A stretch of DNA of 64,000 nt. Source: UBA2357 sp041678045 (GTDB taxonomy: Bacteria; Pseudomonadota; Gammaproteobacteria; Burkholderiales; Rhodocyclaceae). Where the stretch lies: positions 62,001 through 126,000 of the forward strand of contig JBAYOV010000003.1 of the NCBI GenBank assembly GCA_041678045.1, read 5' to 3'. Shown one piece after another: positions 27,303-35,714 of this stretch. The position numbers and the translations under genes are program-made. The notes under the pieces are model-generated. The model ran no database searches and had not been told where the DNA came from. It was given only the letters and a program-made list of their open reading frames with translations. Position 1 is the stretch's first letter. The number at the start of each line of letters is the position of its first letter.

Positions 27303-27429
27303 GGGGCGATGGTGTCGTGCGCTCGCTCAGCGGGGCCGGCACAACACCATTCACACCATTGAACTCTGTGCGGCAACCGTGGATACTCCCGCGCTTTGAA
27401 GCTTGGCCGAAACAAGGGGCGTGGCGCAA

Positions 27430-28131
27430 TTGACCGATTTCAAACCCAGACATTTCGCAATCGTGCCGGCCGCCGGCAGTGGCACACGCATGGGCGTGGA
27501 GCGTCGCAAACAGTATTTGCCATTGCTGGGCCGGCCCCTGATTCACCACTGTCTGAGCACGCTGTGCGCGCACCCGCTGATCGACCGGGTGTATGTGGTG
27601 CTGTCGGTGGACGACGAGGAATGGGGCCTGCACGACTGGTCGCCATTGGGCGAGACGCTTGTGCCGTTGTTCTGCGGCGGCGCGACCCGCGCGGACAGCG
27701 TGCTCGGTGGCCTGCGGGCGATTGCCGGGGAGGTGACGCAAAGTGACTGGGTGCTTGTGCACGATGCGGCACGACCGTGCATTGCGTCCTGGCATCTCGA
27801 TCGCCTGATGCGCGAACTGGCCCAGGACGAGGTGGGTGGGCTGCTGGCCGTGCCGGTGGCCGACACGCTCAAGCATGCCGACGAGCATCGCAAGGTTCAG
27901 CGCACCGTGCCCCGTGAGCAACTCTGGCAGGCACAAACGCCGCAGATGTTCCGCTACATCATGCTGCGCCGCGCGCTGGAAAGTGCGCGCGAGGTCACCG
28001 ACGAGGCGAGTGCCATCGAGGCCGCCGGCCTGCACCCACGACTGGTGGAAGGGGATCAGACCAACCTGAAGGTCACTTATCCGCTCGACCTGCATCTGGC
28101 CGAATGGATTCTGCAGAACCGCACACTCTGA
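27430..28131 (+). CDS. ispD: 2-C-methyl-D-erythritol 4-phosphate cytidylyltransferase
   Basis: Third step of the MEP pathway: MEP plus CTP to CDP-methylerythritol. 233 residues from the TTG at 27430, which has AAGGGG (27414-27419) 10 bases upstream and gives a family-like N-terminus. A GTG at 27421 or TTG at 27403 are alternatives. Nucleotide-binding motif VPAAGSGTRMG with following KQY is intact; VLVHDAARPC and EGDQTNLKVTYP are conserved. Separate from ispF, not fused. Confidence 0.94.
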   Translation: MTDFKPRHFAIVPAAGSGTRMGVERRKQYLPLLGRPLIHHCLSTLCAHPLIDRVYVVLSVDDEEWGLHDWSPLGETLVPLFCGGATRADSVLGGLRAIAGEVTQSDWVLVHDAARPCIASWHLDRLMRELAQDEVGGLLAVPVADTLKHADEHRKVQRTVPREQLWQAQTPQMFRYIMLRRALESAREVTDEASAIEAAGLHPRLVEGDQTNLKVTYPLDLHLAEWILQNRTL

Positions 28132-28143
28132 ACGAGGCAACCC

Positions 28144-28668
28144 ATGAGCAACACACCCAGCCCCCCTGTCACCGCCACCTTTCCGGGGTTTCGCATCGGA
28201 CAGGGGTTCGATGTCCATGCACTGGTACCGGGCCGTCCGTTGATCATTGGCGGGGTGAACATTCCCTTCGAGCGGGGCCTGCTCGGGCATTCGGATGCCG
28301 ATGTGCTGCTTCATGCGCTGACCGATGCACTGCTCGGGGCGGCTGCGCTGGGCGATATCGGGCGCCTGTTTCCGGACACCGACCCCCGCCATGCCGGGGC
28401 CGACAGCCGGGTGCTGCTGCGTGAAGCCTGGCAGAAGGTGCGCGCACGGGGCTATGTGCTGGGCAATGCGGACGCCACCCTCATTTGCCGGGCGCCGCGT
28501 ATCCTGCCGCATGTACCGGCCATGATCGAGAACATTGCTGCAGACCTGCAGGCTTCGCCCGGACAGATCAACATCAAGGGAAAAACCACCGAAAAGCTGG
28601 GTTTCACCGGACGCGGGGAAGGCATTGCTGCGCAGGTTTCGGTATTGCTGCTGGCGGAGCGGGGGTGA
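28144..28668 (+). CDS. ispF: 2-C-methyl-D-erythritol 2,4-cyclodiphosphate synthase
   Basis: Fifth step of the MEP pathway, forming the cyclic diphosphate; trimeric zinc enzyme. 174 residues. Metal and substrate residues lie in GQGFDVHAL and LLGHSDADVLLHAL; INIKGKTTEKLGFTGRGEGI is the C-terminal signature (split in two conserved parts). It has an extra 15-residue N-terminus compared with E. coli. Starts 12 bases after ispD; ends at a hairpin facing the convergent gene. Confidence 0.96.
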   Translation: MSNTPSPPVTATFPGFRIGQGFDVHALVPGRPLIIGGVNIPFERGLLGHSDADVLLHALTDALLGAAALGDIGRLFPDTDPRHAGADSRVLLREAWQKVRARGYVLGNADATLICRAPRILPHVPAMIENIAADLQASPGQINIKGKTTEKLGFTGRGEGIAAQVSVLLLAERG

Positions 28669-28675
28669 TGTTCAG

Positions 28676-28699
28676 CCACGGAACCTCGCGGCTCCGTGG
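28676..28699. terminator. Hairpin between convergent ispF and host-attachment gene
   Basis: CCACGGA (28676-28682) pairs with TCCGTGG (28693-28699) across 10 bases. No T run follows, so it is a weak terminator or a stabilising 3' hairpin. Confidence 0.35.
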
Positions 28700-28719
28700 T
28701 CAGTGGCCTGCGGGTGGCC

Positions 28720-29160
28720 TCAAAGGAAGATGCAGCCCGACAGGTGTTCCCTGAGCTGTGGCTCGGACGTCTTGGTGTAGTCCTTCTCGAAACGGTCGGA
28801 GATCATCTGGGCGGTGGGCTGGTCGAGCACACCGTTGAGCAGTCCCATGAACGCCGGTGGCGCCACGACGATGGCGCGGCCGAAGGCATTACGGGTGCGG
28901 CCCTTGTAGAGTTCCTGTGCGATTTCCTGTGCAAAGACCTTGGCTTCGTGCTCCTTTGGCATGGTGTGTGGCTGTTTGGCACCCTGACCGTTGCCCGATG
29001 CGGCCATGCTTCCCGGCCTGTCGGTGACAAGATCGGCATTCTTCAGTCGGCTTTCCGGATGGAGTAGTTCCTTTACCAGCCTGAGCCCCTTGTTGGGCCC
29101 CATGTTTTCATACAGCTTGGCAAGGCTGGCATTGGCAACCAGAATCCAGGTTATCGCCAT
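28720..29160 (-). CDS. Host attachment family protein (PF10116-like)
   Basis: 146-residue cytosolic protein resembling the host-attachment protein family, first named from a plant-attachment mutant. Conserved features are the N-terminal MAITWILVANASLAKLYEN, a variable region at residues 40-75, and a C-terminal part with VVAPPAFMGLLNGVLD. The ATG at 29160 has GGAGG about 7 bases upstream. Its biochemical function is not known; the fold suggests an eRF1/RNase-H-like domain, from memory. No signal peptide. Confidence 0.75.
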   Translation of the reverse strand: MAITWILVANASLAKLYENMGPNKGLRLVKELLHPESRLKNADLVTDRPGSMAASGNGQGAKQPHTMPKEHEAKVFAQEIAQELYKGRTRNAFGRAIVVAPPAFMGLLNGVLDQPTAQMISDRFEKDYTKTSEPQLREHLSGCIFL

Positions 29161-29237
29161 TTTGGTACCTCCGAGCAAGTTGGAATGGATACGCCACAGC
29201 CAGCGGATCGTGCCATGCCGGCCACGGCGTTTTCAGC

Positions 29238-30062
29238 TTAGACCGGAGCAGCGCAGCAAGTAAAGCCCTGCAGGCCGGCCAGCGGGTCGAGCCGATAGAA
29301 CAGGGCAAGCTGTTCATAAACCTCCGGAAATGCTTCGGCCAGTTGCTGCGGCGCCTCGAAAAAAGCTTCGGAGGTCACGGCGAAGAATTCGGCGGGATGC
29401 TCTGCCGCGTAGGGATCGAGTACGGTGCCGGGCGTCCCGGCGTCGAGTTGATCGCAGAAGGCATCATAGGCCGTCTGAAAGACCTCGGCCCAGCGCGCGC
29501 GGCTCATCTCCCTGTGCAGGGCCGGGCAACCATCGGCGCCCCCTTCGAGCATGTCGAGCTTGTGGGCGAACTCATGGATCACCACATTGGGCGGCGCAGT
29601 GTCCGGCGGGCCTTCCTCTTCCACCGACGCCTCCCAGGCAAGCAGCACCGGGCCATCCTCCCAAGCCTCTCCGAGGACGGTATCGTCGTATTCGTGCACG
29701 ATGCCGTCCTCGTCCATCTCCTGGCGCGCAATCATGATTTCACCCGGATACACCACGATGCCCACCCAGCCCCGGTAAGCCTGCAGGCCGATGTTGAGCA
29801 CCAGCAGGCTGGCCTGCAGCGCGATCGACAGCATCACCTCATCGCTCAGTTCAAACCCGTTTGCGCCATGGAACTCCTTTTCCTGGAGGAAAGCCTGCGC
29901 ACAGCGGCGCAGCCGCATCCTGTCTGCAGCGGACAGGAAATCGAGGAATGGCAGGTTTGCTTCCACACGCTTCCATAAGTCCTCCGCAATCCCGTCCTGC
30001 CCGGTGTGGGCCGGCTGCGGGGCGGTGGCGACGTTGCGCCGTTTTCGGAAGAAGGAGAACAT
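29238..30062 (-). CDS. mtfA: MtfA-type zinc peptidase (DUF980)
   Basis: 274-residue protein of the MtfA family, related to anthrax lethal factor peptidase domains. E. coli MtfA binds the repressor Mlc and so affects PTS glucose uptake. The metal motif HEFAHKLD is present, followed by the expected downstream glutamate region AAEHPAEFFAV. It starts 1 base after the transporter stop codon, so both are co-transcribed. Whether an Mlc target exists here cannot be seen. Confidence 0.9.
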   Translation of the reverse strand: MFSFFRKRRNVATAPQPAHTGQDGIAEDLWKRVEANLPFLDFLSAADRMRLRRCAQAFLQEKEFHGANGFELSDEVMLSIALQASLLVLNIGLQAYRGWVGIVVYPGEIMIARQEMDEDGIVHEYDDTVLGEAWEDGPVLLAWEASVEEEGPPDTAPPNVVIHEFAHKLDMLEGGADGCPALHREMSRARWAEVFQTAYDAFCDQLDAGTPGTVLDPYAAEHPAEFFAVTSEAFFEAPQQLAEAFPEVYEQLALFYRLDPLAGLQGFTCCAAPV

Positions 30063-30063
30063 C

Positions 30064-30960
30064 TCAGAGGCTGGCCGGCTTGCGGGTGGTCATGAAAATG
30101 CCCAGGAACACCAGGGTAATGCCGGCGTAGTGGTACCAATATGGTCGCTCCCCGAGAAAGATCACCGCCAGCAGGGTACCGAACACCGGCATCAGGTGAA
30201 TGAACAGTGCCCCGCGGCTTGGCCCCACTGCGGCAATGCCTGCGTTGTAGAAGACGTAACCGAGAAAGCTCGGAAAGACCATGATGTAGGCCAGTGCCGA
30301 AAGCGTTTTCGGGTTGATCACCGTCTCGCGCCCGAAGAGTTGTTCATGAATGAAGAAGGGCGTGAGCACCACGATGCCGACCACGATGAAGGCGGCCAGC
30401 ATCAGCATGGGATGGACGCCGCCGGGGCGCCACTGCAGCCCCACGGTGTAGGAACCCCAGGCCAGCACCGCAAGAAGCATCCACAAGTCGCCCTGGTTGA
30501 AGCGGAAGGCCAACAAGGTGGACAGGTCGCCCTTGCCGACAATCGTCAGCACACCGGCCAAGGACATCACCACGCCGATCACCTCCAGTCGTGTGAGTCG
30601 CTTGCCCAGAAAGGCGAAGGCCAGTGCGATGGTGGCCACCGGGATGAAGGAATTGAGCATGGTGGCGTTGGTCGCGGTGGTGTACTGCAGCGCGATGTAC
30701 GCAAAGGTGTTGTAGCAGCCCACGCTCAATGTGCCGAGCACGATGACCGCCTTCCAGTGCGTGCGCAGCAGCGGCCACTGGCTGCGCAGGTGCGGCAGCG
30801 CGAACGGCAGCACGCACAGCAGCGCGCCGGTCCAGCGCCAGAAGGCGAGGGTGATCGGTGGCACTTCAGCGCTCACACCGCGTCCGATCACCATGTTGCC
30901 TGACCAGAACAGCGCGGTCAGGGTGAGCAGCAGATAAGGGTTGGCAAAGGTGTTTTTCAT
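30064..30960 (-). CDS. DMT-family (EamA) transporter
   Basis: 298-residue inner-membrane protein with about ten membrane segments in two EamA repeats (residues 8-135 and 150-290), the layout of drug/metabolite exporters. The ATG at 30960 begins MKNTFANPYLLLTLTAL. The substrate cannot be inferred; relatives export amino acids, metabolites or drugs. Upstream is an 11-bp tandem repeat (31061-31082). Leads into mtfA with a 1-base gap. Confidence 0.88.
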   Translation of the reverse strand: MKNTFANPYLLLTLTALFWSGNMVIGRGVSAEVPPITLAFWRWTGALLCVLPFALPHLRSQWPLLRTHWKAVIVLGTLSVGCYNTFAYIALQYTTATNATMLNSFIPVATIALAFAFLGKRLTRLEVIGVVMSLAGVLTIVGKGDLSTLLAFRFNQGDLWMLLAVLAWGSYTVGLQWRPGGVHPMLMLAAFIVVGIVVLTPFFIHEQLFGRETVINPKTLSALAYIMVFPSFLGYVFYNAGIAAVGPSRGALFIHLMPVFGTLLAVIFLGERPYWYHYAGITLVFLGIFMTTRKPASL

Positions 30961-31060
30961 GATCTCGGATGCTGAATGAAGGCAGCCAGCGGGGCACTGG
31001 CCCGCCTGCCGAGTGCAGATACGCCCCGCTCCGGAGGTAAGGCGCTCATGATCGCACAAG

Positions 31061-31082
31061 CCCACATCAAACCCACATCAAA
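31061..31082. repeat. 11-bp tandem repeat between the transporter and relA
   Basis: Two perfect head-to-tail copies of CCCACATCAAA. It lies 72 bases before relA and 101 bases before the transporter gene. It may be a regulator site on one DNA face or a slippage duplication. Confidence 0.6.
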
Positions 31083-31113
31083 CCAGCGCTGTGCCCCTGA
31101 ATCAGGCGCACTG

Positions 31114-31147
31114 TTGACCGTGCAGTTTCGTGAGGTTATGGGATAAT
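31114..31147 (+). promoter_or_regulatory. relA promoter with -10 next to the start codon
   Basis: GATAAT (31142-31147) ends 7 bases before the relA ATG at 31155, so transcription should start at or next to the ATG. TTGACC (31114-31119) is 22 bp away, too far for a good -35, although a second -10-like TTATGG overlaps. No ribosome site is visible. The layout suggests a leaderless mRNA. Confidence 0.45.
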
Positions 31148-31154
31148 CCGCCGC

Positions 31155-33359
31155 ATGGTTTCCGTTACTCATGCCGTTTCGAATCTGGACTCCGCTTCGC
31201 CGATCGAGCTGATTGCAGCCGGTCTGGGCGAGGCCGAGCATGCCCGCCTGCAGGATGCACTGGCACTGGCCGAGGCCAGCTATGCCGGCCATCAACTGGG
31301 CACCGGGGAGTCCACCCTCACGCACGCAACAGGCATGGCCCTGATTGCCAGCGCGCTGCGCCTGGATGTCGATACCCGGCTGGCGGCGTTGCTGTTTGCG
31401 CTGGATGCCTGCCGCGACGATGCTCACGAGCTGATTGCAGAGCGCTTCTCGCCCACCGTGGCCGATCTGGTGCAGGGGCTGGCGCGGCTTAACGGGTTGC
31501 GCCTGCTGACCCGCAAGACGGCCCAGGCCACCGCCCCGGAGATTCGCACCCAGACGGAAGTGCTGCGCAAGATGGTGTTGAGCATGGTGCAGGACATCCG
31601 CGTGGTGCTGCTGCGGCTCGCCTCGCGTACGCAGACCCTGCGCTACTTCACCGATGTCGCGTCGGCGCTGCGGGTGGATGTGGCGCGCGAAAGCCTGGAC
31701 ATCTATGCCCCGCTCGCCAACCGTCTGGGGGTGTGGCAGCTGAAGTGGGAGCTGGAGGACCTGTCCTTCCGTTTCCTGGAGCCGGAGAAGTACAAGCGGA
31801 TTGCGAAGATGCTCGATGAGCGTCGCTCCGAGCGCGAAGAGTTCATCGAGCAGGCGATTGCCCGCTTGCGGGCGGAAATCGAGGCCGCTGGAATTGAGGC
31901 CGAAGTGTATGGCCGGCCCAAGCATATTTACAGCATCTTCAACAAGATGCGCTCGAAAGGGCTGGATTTCTCGCAGGTCTACGATGTGCGGGCACTGCGC
32001 GTGCTGGTGCCCAGGATTCAGGACTGCTATACCGCACTCGACATCGTAAACCGCCTGTGGCAACCGATTGCCCGCGAGTACGATGACTACATCAGCCGGC
32101 CAAAAGGCAACAATTACCAGTCGCTGCATACCGCAGTGATGGCCGCCGACGGGCGGGCGCTGGAAGTGCAGATTCGCACCCACGAGATGCACCGCCACGC
32201 CGAGCTGGGCGTGGCCGCGCACTGGCGCTACAAGGAAGGCTCCAGCCACGGCGGGGACTACGATGACAAGATCGCGTTGCTGCGCAGCCTGTTGTCGTGG
32301 CGCGACGAAGTGGCCGATTCGGCCGAGTGGGTGGAGCAGTTCCGCCGTGCCTCGCTCGATGACACGATTTACGTGCTGACCCCACAGGGGCGGGTGATCG
32401 ATCTGCCGCGCGGCGCCACCCCGGTGGATTTTGCCTATCGGCTGCACAGCGACCTTGGGCACCGCTGCCGGGGGGCCAAGGTGGATGGACATCTGGTGCC
32501 GCTCAACACCGTGCTGGACAACGGGCAGACGGTGGAGATCAGCGCGGCCAAGGAGGGCGGGCCGTCACGCGACTGGCTCAATGCGCAGCAGGGCTATGTC
32601 ACCACCAGCCGCGCACGGCACAAGATCAAGCAGTACTTCGCGCAGCTGGAGGAAGAGGACCTGCTGGTGCGCGGTCGCAGCTTCGTGACCCGTGAAATGC
32701 AGCGCGAAGGCCAGGCCCAGGCGAACATCGACGGCCTGGCCGACAAGCTCGGCTTCAAGTCACCCGATGCGATGTTTCTGGCAGCCGGCCGGGGCGAGCT
32801 TGGGCCGCGTGCGGTGCAGATTGCGCTGCGCGGCCCCGAGCCGGCACCCGAAGGCAGCGATGTGCAGCCTGAAGCCATGGTCGGGCGCAGCCGCTCCGGT
32901 GACAACAGTGGCAAGGTGCTGGTGGTGGGCGTGGGCAAGATACTCACGTCGCTCAGCCGCTGCTGCAAGCCCGCGCCGCCGGATGCGATCCAGGGCTTCG
33001 TCACGCGTGGTCGCGGTGTGTCGGTGCATCGTGTCGATTGCCCCGATTTCCAGCAGATTGCGCAGGCACACCCGGAGCGGGTGATCGATGCGGAGTGGAA
33101 CGCCGAGGCCTGCGAGGGCAAGCGGGCGCTGTTCCCGGTAGACATCGAAGTTGTGGCGATGGATCGTCAGGGACTGCTGCGCGACATTTCCGAGGTATTG
33201 TCGCGCGAGCGGCTGAATGTCACCGCAGTCAATACGCTCACCAAGAAGGGCAAGGCGCACATGCGCTTCACGCTTGAAGTCAGCGGCACGGTTCAGGTAC
33301 AGAAGGCAGTGCAGGCGATCCGCGAGGTTAACGACATTCTGGATGTGAAGCGTCGTTGA
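31155..33359 (+). CDS. relA: GTP pyrophosphokinase RelA
   Basis: Ribosome-bound synthetase of (p)ppGpp in the stringent response. 734 residues. The N-terminal hydrolase-like domain has lost the HD pair (LLFALDACRDDA, residues 79-90), so it cannot hydrolyse ppGpp. The synthetase domain has VYGRPKHIYSI (251-261) and the RelA-type EYDD motif (308-311). TGS, zinc-finger (SRCCKPAPPD) and C-terminal ACT domains follow. A SpoT-type partner must lie elsewhere, since none is here. Confidence 0.95.
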   Translation: MVSVTHAVSNLDSASPIELIAAGLGEAEHARLQDALALAEASYAGHQLGTGESTLTHATGMALIASALRLDVDTRLAALLFALDACRDDAHELIAERFSPTVADLVQGLARLNGLRLLTRKTAQATAPEIRTQTEVLRKMVLSMVQDIRVVLLRLASRTQTLRYFTDVASALRVDVARESLDIYAPLANRLGVWQLKWELEDLSFRFLEPEKYKRIAKMLDERRSEREEFIEQAIARLRAEIEAAGIEAEVYGRPKHIYSIFNKMRSKGLDFSQVYDVRALRVLVPRIQDCYTALDIVNRLWQPIAREYDDYISRPKGNNYQSLHTAVMAADGRALEVQIRTHEMHRHAELGVAAHWRYKEGSSHGGDYDDKIALLRSLLSWRDEVADSAEWVEQFRRASLDDTIYVLTPQGRVIDLPRGATPVDFAYRLHSDLGHRCRGAKVDGHLVPLNTVLDNGQTVEISAAKEGGPSRDWLNAQQGYVTTSRARHKIKQYFAQLEEEDLLVRGRSFVTREMQREGQAQANIDGLADKLGFKSPDAMFLAAGRGELGPRAVQIALRGPEPAPEGSDVQPEAMVGRSRSGDNSGKVLVVGVGKILTSLSRCCKPAPPDAIQGFVTRGRGVSVHRVDCPDFQQIAQAHPERVIDAEWNAEACEGKRALFPVDIEVVAMDRQGLLRDISEVLSRERLNVTAVNTLTKKGKAHMRFTLEVSGTVQVQKAVQAIREVNDILDVKRR

Positions 33360-33369
33360 AAAACCCGCA

Positions 33370-33392
33370 CCGGCCCCCTGCATGAGGGCCGG
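33370..33392. terminator. Hairpin between convergent relA and ppk
   Basis: CCGGCCC (33370-33376) pairs perfectly with GGGCCGG (33386-33392) across a 9-base loop. It sits 10 bases after the relA stop. No T run is seen on either side. Confidence 0.45.
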
Positions 33393-33423
33393 GCAACCAG
33401 GCTCCAGACGCCCGGTCAGGTTC

Positions 33424-35499
33424 TCAGGTTCTGCCGGCCAGATCCGATTGCAGCATCGCCTGTGCCGAGCGGCGCAGGCCACGCGTGCTCTTGCGCCGGT
33501 AACGGCCATCTTCCAGCATATCCCAGGCCTGACAGTTGTCTGCCAGATAGGCGCGCAGTCCTTCGCGCAGCACCCGACGCTTGAGCCGGGGGTCGAGCAC
33601 CGGGAAGGCCACCTCGATCCGGCGGAAGAAGTTGCGATCCATCCAGTCTGCGCTGGACAGATACACCTTTTCTTCGCCATCGGCGAGGAAGTAGAAAATG
33701 CGGTGATGCTCCAGGAAGCGCCCCACGATGGAGCGCACACGGATATTTTCCGACAGGCCGGGCACGCCGGGGCGCAGCGCGCAGGGGCCACGAATGATCA
33801 GGTCGACCTCCACTCCGGCCTGAGAGGCAGCGTACAAGGCTTCCACGGTTTCCGGTTCGAGCAGGGCATTCATCTTCGCCATGATGCGGGCCTTGCGTCC
33901 GGCACGGGCGATTTCGGCCTCGGCGTTGATCGCAGCAACCACATTGGGCTGCAGCGTGAACGGTGCCTGCCACAGATGCTTGAGCGTGCTGGCCTTGCCC
34001 AGGCCGGTGAGCTGCTTGAATACTTCGGCCACATCGGCACAGATTTCCGGATGGCAGGTCATCAGGCCGAAGTCGGTATACAGCCGGGTGGTGCGCGGGT
34101 GATAGTTGCCGGTGCCCAGGTGCACATAATGGCGCAGGCCCTCTTCCTCGCGGCGGACCAGCATCACCAGCTTGGCGTGGGTCTTGTAGCCGAACACGCC
34201 ATACACCACATGGGCGCCGACCTCTTCAAGCTTGTTGGCCCAGGTGATGTTGGCCTCTTCGTCGAAGCGCGCCATCAACTCCACCACCACGGTCACTTCC
34301 TTGCCTTTCTGGGCTGCGCGGGCGAGGTGTTCCATCAGCACCGAATCGGTACCGGTGCGATACACGGTCATCTTGATCGCGAGCACCTGCGGGTCGTCGG
34401 CGGCCGAACGGATCAGCTCGATGACCGGGGTGAAGCTCTGGAAGGGATGGTGCAGCAGCACGTCCTGCTTGCGGATGGCCGCGAAAATCTCGCGCTTCTT
34501 GTCCAGCGCCTTGGGCGAACCGGGCAGGAAGGGCGGATAGACCAGGTCGGGACGGGCCACCCGGTCCGGAATCTGCATCAGGCGCACCAGGTTCACGATG
34601 CCCGGGGTGCGGTAAAGATCGCGCCGGGTGAGCCGGAAGTGCTGCAGCAGGAAGGTTTCCATCGACTCGGAACAGTTGTCCGCCACCTCAAGTCGCACTG
34701 CATCGCCGAAATGGCGCTGGGTCAGCTCACCTTTCAGTGACGCGCGCAGATCCTTGACTTCTTCCTCGTCCACGAACATGTCCGAGTTGCGGGTGACGCG
34801 GAACTGATAGCAGCCCAGCACCTTCATGCCCGAGAACAACTCGTCCACATGCGCATGCAGCACCGAAGACAGAAACACGAAGCTGTACTCAATGTCGCAC
34901 AGGTCGCGCGGCAACCGGATCACCCGGGGCAGCGCCCGGGGTGCCTGCAGGATGGCCGCGCCCGAATCGCGCCCGAAGGCATCGCGCCCTTCCAGTTCGA
35001 TCGCAAAGTTGAGGCTCTTGTTGAGCACCCGGGGGAAGGGGTGGGCCGGGTCCAGCCCGATGGGGGTGAGTACCGGGCTCACCTCACGGTCGAAATACTG
35101 GCGAATCCAGGCGCGCTGTGCATCGGTCCAGCGGTCACGACGCATGAAGGCAATGCCTTCGGCCTCCAGCGCCGGCAGGATGTCGTCGTTGAGCAGGGTG
35201 TATTGCTCGGCGATGATGTCGTGCACATCGCTGCTGACCCGCTCGAGCACTTCCGACGGCAGCAATCCGTCGATGCCGGTGGCGCGGGAGCCGCTGCGCA
35301 CCTGCTCCTTCAGGCCGGCTACCCGGATTTCGAAGAATTCATCGAGATTGCTTGAAACAATGCACAGGAAGCGCAAACGCTCAAGCAATGGCACCCGTTT
35401 GTCGGCGGCCTGCGCCAGCACCCTGCGTTGAAATTGCAGCAGGGACAATTCGCGGTTCAGAAAATGGTCGGTGGGGAAGCGGGGTTTGAAATCTGGCAT
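33424..35499 (-). CDS. ppk1: Polyphosphate kinase 1
   Basis: Makes inorganic polyphosphate from ATP; membrane-associated. 691 residues, close to the E. coli length. Domains: N-terminal helical (FLNRELSLLQFQRRVL), head, and two phospholipase-D-like C-terminal halves. The phospho-accepting histidine lies in HYVHLGTGNYHPRT, and FGLMTCHPE follows. Divergent from ppx, which degrades polyP. A Pho-box-like element lies 44 bases upstream, so induction by phosphate starvation is likely. Confidence 0.96.
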   Translation of the reverse strand: MPDFKPRFPTDHFLNRELSLLQFQRRVLAQAADKRVPLLERLRFLCIVSSNLDEFFEIRVAGLKEQVRSGSRATGIDGLLPSEVLERVSSDVHDIIAEQYTLLNDDILPALEAEGIAFMRRDRWTDAQRAWIRQYFDREVSPVLTPIGLDPAHPFPRVLNKSLNFAIELEGRDAFGRDSGAAILQAPRALPRVIRLPRDLCDIEYSFVFLSSVLHAHVDELFSGMKVLGCYQFRVTRNSDMFVDEEEVKDLRASLKGELTQRHFGDAVRLEVADNCSESMETFLLQHFRLTRRDLYRTPGIVNLVRLMQIPDRVARPDLVYPPFLPGSPKALDKKREIFAAIRKQDVLLHHPFQSFTPVIELIRSAADDPQVLAIKMTVYRTGTDSVLMEHLARAAQKGKEVTVVVELMARFDEEANITWANKLEEVGAHVVYGVFGYKTHAKLVMLVRREEEGLRHYVHLGTGNYHPRTTRLYTDFGLMTCHPEICADVAEVFKQLTGLGKASTLKHLWQAPFTLQPNVVAAINAEAEIARAGRKARIMAKMNALLEPETVEALYAASQAGVEVDLIIRGPCALRPGVPGLSENIRVRSIVGRFLEHHRIFYFLADGEEKVYLSSADWMDRNFFRRIEVAFPVLDPRLKRRVLREGLRAYLADNCQAWDMLEDGRYRRKSTRGLRRSAQAMLQSDLAGRT

Positions 35500-35542
35500 G
35501 AACTGATGTCTCCGGTCTGGCCTCTGGCCACGCCGCCATGAT

Positions 35543-35571
35543 GTGACAAATATGTTTCAGTTAAATGACTT
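35543..35571 (-). promoter_or_regulatory. Pho-box-like repeat upstream of ppk1
   Basis: Read toward ppk1, three 7-base units occur every 11 bases, separated by A/T tetramers: AAGTCAT-TTAA-CTGAAAC-ATAT-TTGTCAC. Against the PhoB half-site CTGTCAT they match 5, 4 and 5 of 7. The AT-rich 4-base spacers and exact 11-bp period fit PhoB. I do not see a clear -10 downstream. Confidence 0.5.
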
Positions 35572-35714
35572 GCTGCGCTCTGTTGAAAGATTACCGCAAT
35601 TTTCGGCGTCCTTGGGTTGTTGTCGCCGATACGCTTTCGTACAAATACTGAGGCTGTGATCGCGGTGTTAGAATGCGCGCCAATCCGACCTTATCCGGGA
35701 TGCCAGCCCATATC

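Noticed and set aside
31155..33359. Loss of the HD pair in the N-terminal domain of RelA as a possible defect.
   Set aside because: This is normal for RelA; the EYDD motif of the synthetase domain confirms the RelA type rather than SpoT.
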